The notes below the pieces were generated by a model, which saw nothing but the letters and a program-made list of their open reading frames with translations, was not told the DNA's origin and did not search any database. From positions 3,534,001 through 3,598,000 of the forward strand of contig NZ_CP194171.1 of NCBI RefSeq assembly GCF_050908845.1: 64,000 nucleotides of DNA, written 5' to 3'. Shown here one piece after another: positions 33,018 through 42,360 of this stretch. A program made the translations under genes and the position numbers. Position 1 is the first letter of the stretch. Every line of letters starts with the position of its first letter. This DNA is from Marinobacterium_D sp050908845. Lineage in GTDB: Bacteria; Pseudomonadota; Gammaproteobacteria; Pseudomonadales; Balneatricaceae.

Positions 33018-34028
33018 TTAAACCGATATTTCGTCTGCTATCTTCGCCAACAGGCGATATGAATCCAGCCTGGCCTGATGATCATATATCCAGGAGTTCA
33101 CCATTATTTCATCGGCCCTCGTCCGCTTAAGCAGGTCTTGCAGGCGAGCCTTGGCGTTTACCGGATCGCCGTGAATAGACTCCTGCAACATATGTCGAAC
33201 ATGCAGCTCTTCCCGTTGATCCCAGCGCCCTGCCATCGTCGGAACCGGCGCCGGAAGCAGGAAGCGCTTGCCGCGGACAAGCCCCAGAAACTTTTGATAC
33301 TCGGTTGTGGCCAGCCGTTCCGCCGCCTCCTTAGTGTCGGCAACCGTGGCGTTCACACAGACGATCACATAGGGCGCCTGCAACTGTTGCGAAGGCCTGA
33401 ATTCGTGACGATAGATCTCCAGTGCATCCTCCATCTGAGCCGGCGCAAAGTGCGCGGCAAACACGAACGGTAGCCCGCAGTGAGCGGCCAGACGAGCACC
33501 ATAGAGGCTGGATCCAAGTAACCAGAGTTGCAGATCCGCACCGGCGCCGGGAATGGCCGTTACTGATTGACCCGGCTTGGCCGGCGCCAGGAAATGACGC
33601 AGCTCCTCAAACATTCGGGGGAACTCATCGTCGTGCACAGAGGCCTGCCTGCGCAGGGCTTGAGCAGTGGCATAATCGGTACCGGGAGCCCGCCCCAGGC
33701 CGAGATCGACCCGGCCCGGATGCAAAGCCGCCAGCGTACCGAAATGCTCGGCCACCATATAGGGCGCGTGGTTCGGCAGCATGATCCCACCGGAGCCAAC
33801 GCGAATCTTTTGCGTATGGGCCGCGATGTGGCTAATGACAATCCCGGTCGCTGCGCAGGCGACATCCTTAATATTATGATGCTCCGCTACCCAGTAACGT
33901 TTGTATCCAGCGGTCTCGGCCAGTTGTGCCAGCTCGACCGAATGACGCAGCGATTCGCCGGGGGAGCCCCCTTCCGTGATCGGTGCTAAATCAAGCACGC
34001 TAAGCGGTAGGCTGTTCTCTTTAATCAT
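33018..34028 (-). CDS. LLM class flavin-dependent oxidoreductase, 336 aa (paralogue)
   Basis: Luciferase-like monooxygenase fold with the same blocks as the enzyme at 13830-14831: YWVAEHHNIKDVACAATGIVISHI, RVGSGGIMLPNHAPYMVAEHFGTL, GRVDLGLGRAPGTD and the C-terminal DEIMVNSWIYDHQ. The ATG has an AGGAA ribosome site. It is the last gene of the minus-strand side before the DoxX terminator. Substrate unknown; a role in oxygenating a pathway ketone (as in type II Baeyer-Villiger enzymes) is possible but not shown. Confidence 0.87.
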   Translation of the reverse strand: MIKENSLPLSVLDLAPITEGGSPGESLRHSVELAQLAETAGYKRYWVAEHHNIKDVACAATGIVISHIAAHTQKIRVGSGGIMLPNHAPYMVAEHFGTLAALHPGRVDLGLGRAPGTDYATAQALRRQASVHDDEFPRMFEELRHFLAPAKPGQSVTAIPGAGADLQLWLLGSSLYGARLAAHCGLPFVFAAHFAPAQMEDALEIYRHEFRPSQQLQAPYVIVCVNATVADTKEAAERLATTEYQKFLGLVRGKRFLLPAPVPTMAGRWDQREELHVRHMLQESIHGDPVNAKARLQDLLKRTRADEIMVNSWIYDHQARLDSYRLLAKIADEISV

Positions 34029-34488
34029 GCTGATTTCCTGCTATCTAATTTCAATGGGTCCGTTATCGCGAAGAGGGATTCGACGGCGGTCATCCATGGC
34101 TACAGGCGTCGATATCCGCATGGCTATCAAGTCCATGAGTCTCCAGGTAATGACAGACAGGATTGACGGTCTGTTTTCGCGCTGTGCCAATGCGGGTAGC
34201 ACAACCTGTCATCCACGCGACCGGTAGGGTTTGATCGAGGCTGTTTCGAGTTGAGAGAGCGTTGCCATAACGGCTTTTTGAAGCCCGTCCAGTTGGGAGA
34301 TGCCAGGCATAGATGTGTAGTTGCTGTCGCAGGCGGGCGGGTCAACTTTGGGCAATAATGTGCGTTGGCTTACTTCACATTGAATCGACTGAATGCTTAA
34401 GAAGCTGGTGCGACCGGTGCCAGGTTCACCAGCTGAGCAATCATCTATCCGGCAAAGCTCGCCAACGCATGGGGTTAAGACAAGTGTT
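34029..34488. other. 460-bp spacer, no gene recognised
   Basis: Between the EthD gene (34489-34818) and the LLM gene, both minus. Short frames overlap on both strands without ribosome sites. It presumably contains the LLM promoter. No terminator for the EthD gene is evident. Confidence 0.5.
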
Positions 34489-34818
34489 TTACTTAACCCG
34501 CGCTTCCTTGATGTTGGTGATCACGACGCGCTCCATAAAGTTAGGCACATCTTCGATGCAGGCAAGCCCCTCCGGAGTGGTTTCAAAGGCAGAGATCAGG
34601 TCGGCCTCAGAGTCAAACCAGAGCTCTGAAAAACCATCGATGGGAGATTCCGGAAACTCTCTACGATCGATAGGATTGATCACATAGCCACGTAAACCCG
34701 GCACCTTTTCTGCCAGTTTGGCATGCACATTCATCCAATGATCCAGGAACTCGTCATAGGTCTGAGATTCTTTTTTGAACAGAAGACCAACATGCTTAAA
34801 TTTACCATCAGTGCTCAT
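34489..34818 (-). CDS. single-domain EthD protein, 109 aa
   Basis: One EthD-type dimeric alpha-beta-barrel domain: HVGLLFKKESQTYDEFLDHWMNVHAKLAEKVPGLRGYVINP and DGFSELWFDSEADL. It resembles one half of the tandem EthD protein at 31372. AAGGAGA lies eight bases before the ATG. It follows the NemA-like OYE gene (72-base gap containing a hairpin), repeating the OYE-EthD pairing seen at 30149-32064. Probably an isomerase, cyclase or lactone-handling accessory enzyme; the reaction is not defined. Confidence 0.85.
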   Translation of the reverse strand: MSTDGKFKHVGLLFKKESQTYDEFLDHWMNVHAKLAEKVPGLRGYVINPIDRREFPESPIDGFSELWFDSEADLISAFETTPEGLACIEDVPNFMERVVITNIKEARVK

Positions 34819-34847
34819 TTTTATTCTCCTTGGTTTTACGATAAATA

Positions 34848-34882
34848 ACGGTTGAATTAATAACGGTTATAAATTCAACCGT
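34848..34882 (-). repeat. intercistronic hairpin between OYE and EthD genes
   Basis: Perfect 11-base arms ACGGTTGAATT / AATTCAACCGT with a 13-base loop. The loop contains a further partial copy (AACGGTT). There is no T-run, so it may set relative mRNA levels of the OYE and EthD genes, or bind a protein. Confidence 0.55.
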
Positions 34883-34890
34883 ATTACTAA

Positions 34891-36036
34891 TTAGGCAAGT
34901 TCAAGTTCCTGATAGACCGGGTAGTCGATATACCCAACCTCATTACCCATGTAATAGGTATCACGATTGGACTCAGCTAAAGGCCAGCCGTTTTTCAACC
35001 GCTCTGGAAGATCAGGGTTCGATATAAACCAGCGCCCGAATGCGACCACATCCGCTAAACCAGCGTCGATGAGATTGTCGGCGGATTCCACATCAAGGCC
35101 GCCCGCTACGATTATCTTGCCGTGGTAACGAGCACGAATTTCGGGCAGTGGATTCTTGTCTGCCTCACCGAAGTTATTAAGGTCTCCGGTGACGATCGGC
35201 TGAATGACATGAAGGTAGGCAAGGTCGTAATCGTTCATGCGTTCGGCGACGTGGCGATAGATCTCTTCCGGTTGCGGATCATGCACATCATTGAAGGTAC
35301 CGTAGGGAGAGATACGCAAACCGACACGATCACTGCCGATCGCCTCTGTAACGGCTTCAACGACCTGGCACAGAAAACGCGCCCGGTTCTCGATACTGCC
35401 GCCATACTGGTCTGTGCGCTGGTTGCTTGACCGATTCAAAAACTGATCAAGCAGGTAGCCATTAGCGCCATGAATTTCAACGCCATCCAGTCCGCACTCA
35501 ATCGCCCAGCGAGCGGCCTGAACAAATTCCTCGACGATCATCCCCATTTCGGCGACAGACAACGCCTTGGGTACTGGCATCGGTACAGACTCCAGTCCAG
35601 GCGTGACGATCTCCATGTTTGCCGCTATCGCCGAAGGCGCTCTACCGTAGGGAAAATCTTCGGTGACGTTGCCTTGAATATTATTGGGGTGCCAAATGCG
35701 TCCGCAGTGCCAAAGCTGAACGAAGATCTTGCCACCTGCGTCGTGTACTTCCTTGGCTACTTTACGCCACACCGCGTGCTGCTTCTCGTTGTGAATACCA
35801 GGGGTGTTGAAATACCCCTGCGCAGCTTCGCTAACCTGTGTAGCCTCGGCAATGATTAAACCAGCGCTTGCCCGTTGCGCGTAATAGGTCGCTGACAGGT
35901 CACTTGGAACATTGCCATCTTCCTCCGCCCGAATACGGGTCATCGGTGCCATAACCATGCGATTCGGGAGCTGGAAGCGGCCGAGCTGGACGGGTTCAAA
36001 CAGTCTGCGGGGCTTGGTTTGTTTTTCTGTGGACAT
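34891..36036 (-). CDS. NemA/OYE-type alkene reductase, 381 aa (copy 1)
   Basis: FMN-dependent Old Yellow Enzyme, classical class. Blocks: NRMVMAPMTRIRA, GKIFVQLWHCGRIWHP, the substrate-anion-binding pair in EIHGANGYLLDQFLNRSSNQRTDQYGG (His and Asn), and VAFGRWFISNPDLPERL. It reduces enones, nitro-olefins or similar with NAD(P)H. The ATG with AAGGTG seven bases upstream is preferred to a GTG three codons earlier. A close paralogue is at 51832-52980. It is followed by an EthD gene; upstream lies a separate terminator, so it has its own promoter. Confidence 0.93.
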   Translation of the reverse strand: MSTEKQTKPRRLFEPVQLGRFQLPNRMVMAPMTRIRAEEDGNVPSDLSATYYAQRASAGLIIAEATQVSEAAQGYFNTPGIHNEKQHAVWRKVAKEVHDAGGKIFVQLWHCGRIWHPNNIQGNVTEDFPYGRAPSAIAANMEIVTPGLESVPMPVPKALSVAEMGMIVEEFVQAARWAIECGLDGVEIHGANGYLLDQFLNRSSNQRTDQYGGSIENRARFLCQVVEAVTEAIGSDRVGLRISPYGTFNDVHDPQPEEIYRHVAERMNDYDLAYLHVIQPIVTGDLNNFGEADKNPLPEIRARYHGKIIVAGGLDVESADNLIDAGLADVVAFGRWFISNPDLPERLKNGWPLAESNRDTYYMGNEVGYIDYPVYQELELA

Positions 36037-36213
36037 GTTATTCACCTTTTTTATTAAAAACTCTAGCTCTTTTAGCCTGGGGTGCTTCGAGCAATTGTTT
36101 TAAGCACCTTCCTAAGAGTAAGTTTCTTGCTTGCTCTGCGCTTTACTTTCCAAGACAGTATTAATTGCCCTGCAATGCCAATATTTGACAGGAATAATGA
36201 GTCTATTCAGACA
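36037..36213. promoter_or_regulatory. upstream region of the NemA-like OYE gene
   Basis: 177-bp spacer between the SDR terminator and the OYE start. It carries a short palindrome ATTGC-cct-GCAAT inside a wider TATT...AATA symmetry at about 36159-36184. A promoter is expected but no consensus stands out. Confidence 0.35.
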
Positions 36214-36253
36214 AAAAAAAGCGCACCGATATAACATATGGGTGCGCTTTTTT
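36214..36253 (-). terminator. intrinsic terminator after the SDR gene (bidirectional sequence)
   Basis: Perfect stem AAAAAAGCGCACC / GGGTGCGCTTTTTT-type (13 bases) around a 12-13-base loop, with A/T-runs on both sides. It ends the GMC-ALDH-SBP-SDR transcript on the minus strand. Confidence 0.9.
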
Positions 36254-36353
36254 GCTTTACCGACTCAGAAGTCGATATTACAGGCGGTAATACTATTCCC
36301 GCTGTTCTTTTACTACCGGAGAGTGAAAGCTCTCCGGAAATTCATCCGTTCAA

Positions 36354-37091
36354 TCAGAACAGATTCGGCATGCCGCAGGTTTCTCCACCATCAGCAATAA
36401 ATTCAGCACCGGTGCTGAACGAGCTGTCATCGCTTGCAAGGAACAGGACAAGTTTGCTGATCTCTTCAGGCTTGCCAAGACGGTTCATCGGCACATGCTT
36501 GAGGCTCTCATAGAGGCCGTCGACCATATCTGTTTCGATATTACCTGGGTGCACCGAGTTGACTCGTATATTGAGCGGCGCCAGCTCAATCGCGGCCGCC
36601 TTGGTCAGACCACGTATACCAAATTTGGACGCGATATAAGCCGGCACACCCGAAAACGCCTTGAGTCCGGACGTCGAGGATATATTGACGATGGATCCGC
36701 CGCCCGCCGCCTTCATCGCAGGAATAGCGGCCCTGATCCCCTTGAAACAGCCCCCGAGATTAATGCCAAGAACCTGCTCCCACTCCTCATCCGAACACTC
36801 CTCGATCATCGAGAAGCGCAGGATACCCGCATTGTTCACAAGCACGTCGAGCCGGCCAAAACGATCCATCGCCGCTTGCACGGCCAGGGTCCAGTCCTCA
36901 GCTTTGCTAACATCCAAATGGACCGCCAGCGCCGAGTCTTCACCCAGTTCCTCGGCCAGTGCCTGCATCGCTTCATCAGCAACATCGCCAAGCACAACTT
37001 TGGCGCCCGCTGCGACAAAAGAGCGAGCCTCGTGAGCGCCCATTCCTCTGGCGGCGCCGCTGATAAGTACAACCTTATTCATAACACTCAT
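36354..37091 (-). CDS. SDR-family NAD(P)-dependent oxidoreductase, 245 aa
   Basis: Classical short-chain dehydrogenase. The cofactor motif ISGAARGMGAHEA lies near residue 10, the acidic end of beta-2 (GDVADE) suggests NAD preference, NNAGI lies near 87, and the catalytic set is Ser in NISSTSG, Tyr-x3-Lys in AYIASKFG. The C-terminal DGGETCG block is normal. It resembles 3-alpha/20-beta-hydroxysteroid dehydrogenase-like SDRs. It is the last gene of the minus-strand run GMC - ALDH - binding protein - SDR and ends at a strong terminator. It probably oxidises a ring alcohol. Confidence 0.9.
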   Translation of the reverse strand: MSVMNKVVLISGAARGMGAHEARSFVAAGAKVVLGDVADEAMQALAEELGEDSALAVHLDVSKAEDWTLAVQAAMDRFGRLDVLVNNAGILRFSMIEECSDEEWEQVLGINLGGCFKGIRAAIPAMKAAGGGSIVNISSTSGLKAFSGVPAYIASKFGIRGLTKAAAIELAPLNIRVNSVHPGNIETDMVDGLYESLKHVPMNRLGKPEEISKLVLFLASDDSSFSTGAEFIADGGETCGMPNLF

Positions 37092-37200
37092 TCGTTGTTA
37101 CTCCCTGATTTCACTCGTGGCCTATGAGCCTTATAAGCGTTGTTATTGGCCACTATGGCTGGATGGCAACATCTGCGACGCCCGCTAGCGCCCTCGCCGA

Positions 37201-38310
37201 TCAATTTGTGAAGATTTCATTGAGCTTTTCGGCAGGCAGGCTGGATGACAAATCTGCATCCAGAGGGGCATCTTTGCTGCATTTCGGATCGATGCCGGCA
37301 GCGCTATCTGCGTACACATAGGGCATTACGCTCAAAGGCTCCGGATTTTCCGTGCCCTGAAAATTGGCAACCGCACGGCGCGCAGCAAAGCGTACTGTTG
37401 AGGTTGTACCGTCGAGCGAAAAATAGGAGAAGCCGTTTCCGGTTGCCTTTTTCTCGAGATACTTGCAGTTCAATTCATTATTACTTGCATTGGTAGCCAA
37501 CGCTGGAATCTCCAGCCCGGCCTGCTCGTAAGCCTTCACAACAGAGGTCGCCGTTACACCGAAATCAGTGGCGATACCGTCGATATCAGGATATTTTGCG
37601 ATCAAGCCACTGACAGCCTTTTGTGCGTCAACGGGGTTCCAGTTTGTAACGATATAATTCTCTTCGATGAGATTGAGACCGGGGTATTTGGCCAAACCGT
37701 CCCTGAAACCCTCAAAGAAGTTCTGCGAAGAGCTCGCACCGGCACTGCCACCCAACATCACCACATTACCGGTCTTCAAATTCTTGCCGTACCAGTCAGC
37801 CCATACTTGAGCCATCTGATAAGTGTCTTCGTAGACGTTGGCGCTGTAATCTTTGCCGGGCTTGCCGTCGATTTTGGCCAGATAGGGAACGACGGTAATG
37901 TCGTACTTGGTCGCTGAGCGCATAGCCGGCAATTGGGCTGCACCGAAATCAGGAAAAACCAACAGTACGTCCACCCCTTGTGCAACGAGACTGTTGATAT
38001 CTGACTTGGCTCTCTGCTGGTCGCCATTGGCGTTGGTGTACATAATTTTTTCAACATTCGGGCACTTGCTGAGTTCATCCTTCAACTCTGCCAGGGCGAT
38101 CCGGCGCCAGGTATTGCCTCCGTAACCGTCCGAAAGACCCACTTTCATCGGTTTAGTACCGCACATCGCTGTGATATCGGCCCCCTCCAGCATATTTGCC
38201 GGTGCCTGACTGGCCATCACTGTCCCGGCATACACTGTCGCAACCATCGGCACAGCGGAGATCAGGATTTGGTTTATACGCGAGGAAAGTTTTTTCTTGG
38301 GATGGGTCAT
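37201..38310 (-). CDS. sugar-type ABC substrate-binding protein, 369 aa (paralogue 1 of 3)
   Basis: Periplasmic-binding-protein type I fold (ribose/galactose type). A signal peptide covers about residues 1-36 (ending VMASQA). The mature part begins LEGADITAMCGTKPMKVGLSDGYGGNTWRR, shared with the paralogues at 44008 and 53143, which are also exactly 369 aa. Four cysteines at equal positions (MCGTKP, LSKCPN, LNCKYL, DPKC) suggest two disulfides. No ABC core gene adjoins it; it probably delivers to the transporter at 45140-48627. The ATG has GGAGA seven bases upstream. It lies after GMC and ALDH and before an SDR in one minus-strand run. Confidence 0.92.
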   Translation of the reverse strand: MTHPKKKLSSRINQILISAVPMVATVYAGTVMASQAPANMLEGADITAMCGTKPMKVGLSDGYGGNTWRRIALAELKDELSKCPNVEKIMYTNANGDQQRAKSDINSLVAQGVDVLLVFPDFGAAQLPAMRSATKYDITVVPYLAKIDGKPGKDYSANVYEDTYQMAQVWADWYGKNLKTGNVVMLGGSAGASSSQNFFEGFRDGLAKYPGLNLIEENYIVTNWNPVDAQKAVSGLIAKYPDIDGIATDFGVTATSVVKAYEQAGLEIPALATNASNNELNCKYLEKKATGNGFSYFSLDGTTSTVRFAARRAVANFQGTENPEPLSVMPYVYADSAAGIDPKCSKDAPLDADLSSSLPAEKLNEIFTN

Positions 38311-38551
38311 CTTGTATCTCCAAACGTGTCTTTTTTTATCGTTATTTGGGTCAGCCTTTGGCAGCTCATACCAGAGCTTCAGCGCTGCATACACACAGCA
38401 TCAATCACCAGGAACTCAGTCCTTGATAACCTTTTTATTCCGCCTTTGAATGGATTGGTGCCGCGGGAACCTGAAAGACGCGGTGGGCATCATCTGCAGC
38501 AGGGGTAGCGCGGCTAGATGATGACCACCAGGGTCTACTTTGGGCTGCTAT

Positions 38552-40069
38552 TTACTCGCCCAGGTAGACACCGACCGATTTGTTTTCGGTGTACTGCTCA
38601 AGGCCGGCAAGCCCCATCTCGCGTCCCCAACCCGATTGTTTGTATCCGCCGAACGGCAGTGCAGCATCGGTTTGGTTATGGTTGTTGATCCAGACAACGC
38701 CGGCACGCACCTTGGCAGCCATCTGATGCGCCATGCTGATATCGCGGGTCCAGATACTTGCCGCCAGACCGTACTCGGAGTTGTTAGCCTCGCGAACCAG
38801 CCCCTGCATGTCACTGGAGTCAAACTTCATGGCGCAGATAACCGGGCCGAAGATCTCCTCGTTATAAACCCTCATGCGGGAGTTGACGTTGGCCAGTACC
38901 GTGGGGCGTATGAAGTAGCCTTCGGTGCCCGGCATGGCCGCATCCCCCTGCATCACCTTGGCGCCTTCATCGATACCAGACTGCAGCAATGCGCTGACGC
39001 GGGCATGTTGCCGCGCCGAGATCAGCGGCCCCAGGTTGGTATTCGGATCGAGACCGTGACCCATTTTCAGTGAAGAGGTGTATTCGGCGACACCTGCAAC
39101 AACCTCGTCATAGATATCCTCGTGGATATAGAGGCGGGAGCCCGCGGTACAGGCCTGTCCGGTGTTCAGCATCACGGCTTCTGCAACACCGGGAATCGCC
39201 CGGTCCAGGTCAGCATCCGGGAACACGATGACCGGGCTCTTGCCGCCAAGCTCGAGGCTCACGCGCTTCAGGTTGGACGCCGCGGCCCGCACGATCGCCT
39301 TGCCGGTTTCGGTGCTGCCGGTAAAGGCAATCTTGTCGACATCCGGGTGCTCGACCAGCGCGGCGCCAGCAGCACCTGCACCGGTCACTACGTTCAGAAC
39401 ACCATCCGGCAGTCCGGCTTCACGGCAGATCTCGGCAAAGCGCAGCGCCGTCAGCGGGGTGTCTTCAGCGGGCTTAAGCACAACGGTACAGCCCGCCGCC
39501 AGCGCCGGAGAGACTTTCCAGGCCGCCATCAACAGCGGCACGTTCCAGGGGATAATCTGCCCGACCACACCAACAGCCTCACGGATCGTGTAGCTATGCC
39601 ACTGCCCCGGCATATTGGTGGGGATAGCGCTGCCATTAAGCTTGTTCGCCCAACCGGCGTAGTAGCGGAAATGGTCCGCGGCCAGCTTGACGTAAAAGTT
39701 CTTACAGATCCCGAAGGGTGAGCCCTCATCCAGAGTCTCGAGCTCTGCCAGCTCCTGCGAATGCTCATCGAGCAACTCACCGATTTTCCAGAGGATCTTG
39801 GCCCGATCGTTGGTGGACATTCGGCTCCACTCACTGTCCTCAAACGCTTTTCGCGCTGCGCGGACCGCGATATCAATATCGGCTGCGTCCCCTTCGGCCA
39901 TGGTAGAGATAATCTGCCCGGTTGCCGGATCTTCTACATTGCGGGTGCCGCCGTTAACCGGGGCTTCCCATTTACCGTTGATAAAAAGACTGTGTTTACG
40001 TGCGAGAAACTGCTTCGCCTCATCGGAAATACCAGCCAACGGATTGTCAAAAGTAAATATCTGATTCAT
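38552..40069 (-). CDS. NAD(P)-dependent aldehyde dehydrogenase, 505 aa
   Basis: Aldehyde dehydrogenase superfamily, close to betaine-aldehyde/phenylacetaldehyde-type enzymes. Oxyanion Asn in IIPWNVPLL (near residue 172), cofactor GSTETGKAI, catalytic Glu in LELGGKSP (near 272) and catalytic Cys in NTGQACTAGSR (near 305). The length is normal. It lies 48 bases downstream of the GMC oxidoreductase, so the pair probably carries out alcohol to aldehyde to acid oxidation. The natural substrate is not predictable from sequence. Confidence 0.95.
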   Translation of the reverse strand: MNQIFTFDNPLAGISDEAKQFLARKHSLFINGKWEAPVNGGTRNVEDPATGQIISTMAEGDAADIDIAVRAARKAFEDSEWSRMSTNDRAKILWKIGELLDEHSQELAELETLDEGSPFGICKNFYVKLAADHFRYYAGWANKLNGSAIPTNMPGQWHSYTIREAVGVVGQIIPWNVPLLMAAWKVSPALAAGCTVVLKPAEDTPLTALRFAEICREAGLPDGVLNVVTGAGAAGAALVEHPDVDKIAFTGSTETGKAIVRAAASNLKRVSLELGGKSPVIVFPDADLDRAIPGVAEAVMLNTGQACTAGSRLYIHEDIYDEVVAGVAEYTSSLKMGHGLDPNTNLGPLISARQHARVSALLQSGIDEGAKVMQGDAAMPGTEGYFIRPTVLANVNSRMRVYNEEIFGPVICAMKFDSSDMQGLVREANNSEYGLAASIWTRDISMAHQMAAKVRAGVVWINNHNQTDAALPFGGYKQSGWGREMGLAGLEQYTENKSVGVYLGE

Positions 40070-40117
40070 AACGTACTCTTCGCATTCAAGTTGCTTTTTG
40101 AATAGCCAGGTGCAGCC

Positions 40118-41815
40118 TTAAACGACCGTTTCGACCTCTTTGCGCAGTGCTGCAGCCACGACTGATCTGCGCTGCGCTTCAGCGACGCCGCCCCGTGTCG
40201 GCGGATTCATCATCGCGTCATTGCTTGTATCCAGGGTTCGACCCAGGATCAGATCGCTCGCTTTCTCGGCGATCATGATGGTCGGCGCATTGGTATTACC
40301 GCTGGTCAGCGTCGGCATAACCGAGGCATCGATAACACGCAGGCCCTCGATACCGTGAACGCGCAGCTGATCATCAACCACCGCCATATCATCCGAGCCC
40401 ATCTTGCAGGTGCCCACCGGGTGATAAACGCTTTCGCACTTCTGACGGATATACTCATCAATTTCGGCCGAGGTTTGCGCCTCCTTGCCGGGCCCATACT
40501 CCTCGCCCCTGAATTCATCAAATGCGGACTGCGCCACGATTTCACGAGACAGCAGCAGCGCCTCACGCATCTGGACCAGATCGTCATGTTCGGCGAAGAA
40601 GTTCGGATCGATAGCGGGCAGCGCCCGGGGATCGGCCGATTTGGCCAATACCGTGCCGCGGCTGGCCGGGCGAGACAGGTTGAAGTAAGGCATCACCCCC
40701 TCTTCCCAGATGATCTTCCGCCCATGGTCCTCATACATGACCATGTTCATGTGCCACTGGATATTCGGTGCCTCCAGGCCTTCGCGGGTGGGCAGGAAAG
40801 CACAGGCCTCAACACCGTGATATGAGCAGGGCCCTGTCTTGTTGAGGAAATACTCGGCACCAGCCAAAGCCGTCTGCCAGGGGGAGAGGTACTTCAACAT
40901 CGACAGCGGCTTGGTGAGGCGCACCTTCAGGCCACAGCCGGTGTGATCCTGGAGGTTCTGACCGACGCCCGGGAGCTCATGTTCGACCTTGACGCCAATC
41001 CTGCGCAGGTGCTCCGGATCGCCGATGCCGGAGACCTGCAGTACATGGGGAGAGTTGAAAGCACCACCGGAGAGAATCACCTCCGTGGAAGCCATCAGCT
41101 TCTTAATTTCATTTCCCTGAATATACTCGACGCCGACAGCCCTGCCGTTCTGAATCAGAATCCGTGACACCAGCGCCTTGGTGATGACGTTCAGGTTCCT
41201 GCGGGTTTTGATATTGGAGATGTAGCAGCGTGAAACGCTGGAACGGATGCCATCTGCCACCGTGCTGTCGCAAGGACCAAGCCCCTCCTGACGGCCGCCG
41301 TTCAGATCGTCATTGTACGGAAATCCGAGCTGCACACCGGCTTCGATAAACGCCTTGGCCACCGGATTTTTAATACCGAAACGACTGGTTTTCAGCGGAC
41401 CATGACCACCATGCACCGGTGTCGCACCGCCGCCCCAGGTCTCCGCCTTCCGGAAATAAGGCAGGATCTCGTCGTAACTCCAGCCCTTGTTGCCCAGCGC
41501 CGCCCAGTGATCGTAATCGGTGCGGTCACCCCGGGTGTAAATCATGCCGTTAACGGTTGTGCAGCCACCGATCGATTTCGCCCTGGGTATAAACATCTCT
41601 CGGTTATTAGCGTGACGCTGGGGCTCGGTGTGATACCCCCAATCCAGCTGCCCCGTCTGCATCAGCCGAAAATAACCCGCCGGCATGTGGATGAAGGGGC
41701 TTTTGTCCCAACCGCCCGCTTCGACCAGGGTCACATTGACGTTGGGATCTTCCGATAAACGATTTGCAAGAACACAACCTGCCGACCCGGCCCCGATAAT
41801 AATGTAGTCAGTCAT
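40118..41815 (-). CDS. GMC-family FAD oxidoreductase (choline-dehydrogenase-like), 565 aa
   Basis: Glucose-methanol-choline family. The FAD-binding motif IIIGAGSAGCVLANRLSE is at the N-terminus, the second block GGCTTVNGMIYTRGD near residue 85, and the late blocks YHPVGTCKMG and VIDASVMPTLTSGNTNAPTIMIAEKA, including the catalytic His, are intact. It oxidises primary or secondary alcohols. AGGAG lies five to six bases before the chosen ATG; a GTG two codons earlier is possible. It is first in the run GMC - ALDH - binding protein - SDR. The C-terminal 35 residues are an unusual polar extension. Confidence 0.94.
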   Translation of the reverse strand: MTDYIIIGAGSAGCVLANRLSEDPNVNVTLVEAGGWDKSPFIHMPAGYFRLMQTGQLDWGYHTEPQRHANNREMFIPRAKSIGGCTTVNGMIYTRGDRTDYDHWAALGNKGWSYDEILPYFRKAETWGGGATPVHGGHGPLKTSRFGIKNPVAKAFIEAGVQLGFPYNDDLNGGRQEGLGPCDSTVADGIRSSVSRCYISNIKTRRNLNVITKALVSRILIQNGRAVGVEYIQGNEIKKLMASTEVILSGGAFNSPHVLQVSGIGDPEHLRRIGVKVEHELPGVGQNLQDHTGCGLKVRLTKPLSMLKYLSPWQTALAGAEYFLNKTGPCSYHGVEACAFLPTREGLEAPNIQWHMNMVMYEDHGRKIIWEEGVMPYFNLSRPASRGTVLAKSADPRALPAIDPNFFAEHDDLVQMREALLLSREIVAQSAFDEFRGEEYGPGKEAQTSAEIDEYIRQKCESVYHPVGTCKMGSDDMAVVDDQLRVHGIEGLRVIDASVMPTLTSGNTNAPTIMIAEKASDLILGRTLDTSNDAMMNPPTRGGVAEAQRRSVVAAALRKEVETVV

Positions 41816-42360
41816 GGTCACTCCTTATACTTATTTGATAGCTCTTAACTCTGATACTTATGCGTACTGAGTTTGCTGACCTGCCATTAGCCGATACCCA
41901 AAAGCGATCCAATTCCGCGACCGCATCCAAGCCTTGCCACAAACACGCCCGTAACAGGCACATAACTCAAAACTTGTCAGGAAGTTCAGTATATGGAGCG
42001 CGATTTTTGACGGCTCGCCCGCCAGCGCCATCTTTGCTTGACTGAATACGCCAGGATTTTTTCATACAGGGACGCCAGAACTTGCTGACACCAAGCCTGG
42101 ATAACGCCCTTTAATTCGGACCATCGGGACGAGTGCAAAAGTGATTTCGAGATGGGAATATCGACAGGGTCGAGGGGAACAGGGAAAGGGGTTATGTGTA
42201 GGGAGAAGAAGCCTCCCCACACACAGGATCGATATCAGGCCAAGCTAAACCGTCAACGACAGCTGCCAGAGCGTCAAAGCGGGCGAGAGGATCAGCGGTG
42301 GCCGATACCAGACTCGAGTGGTCCGTTAATGCCGGCCACCACCCCCTCGCCGCACTGTTA
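41816..42360. other. 545-bp spacer between the GMC and araC-type genes
   Basis: No gene is supported. A GC-rich imperfect hairpin (TGTGTAGGGAG / CTCCCCACACA) lies at 42195-42225, in the 3' region of the AraC-type gene, without a T-run. The rest presumably carries the GMC promoter. Confidence 0.5.
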
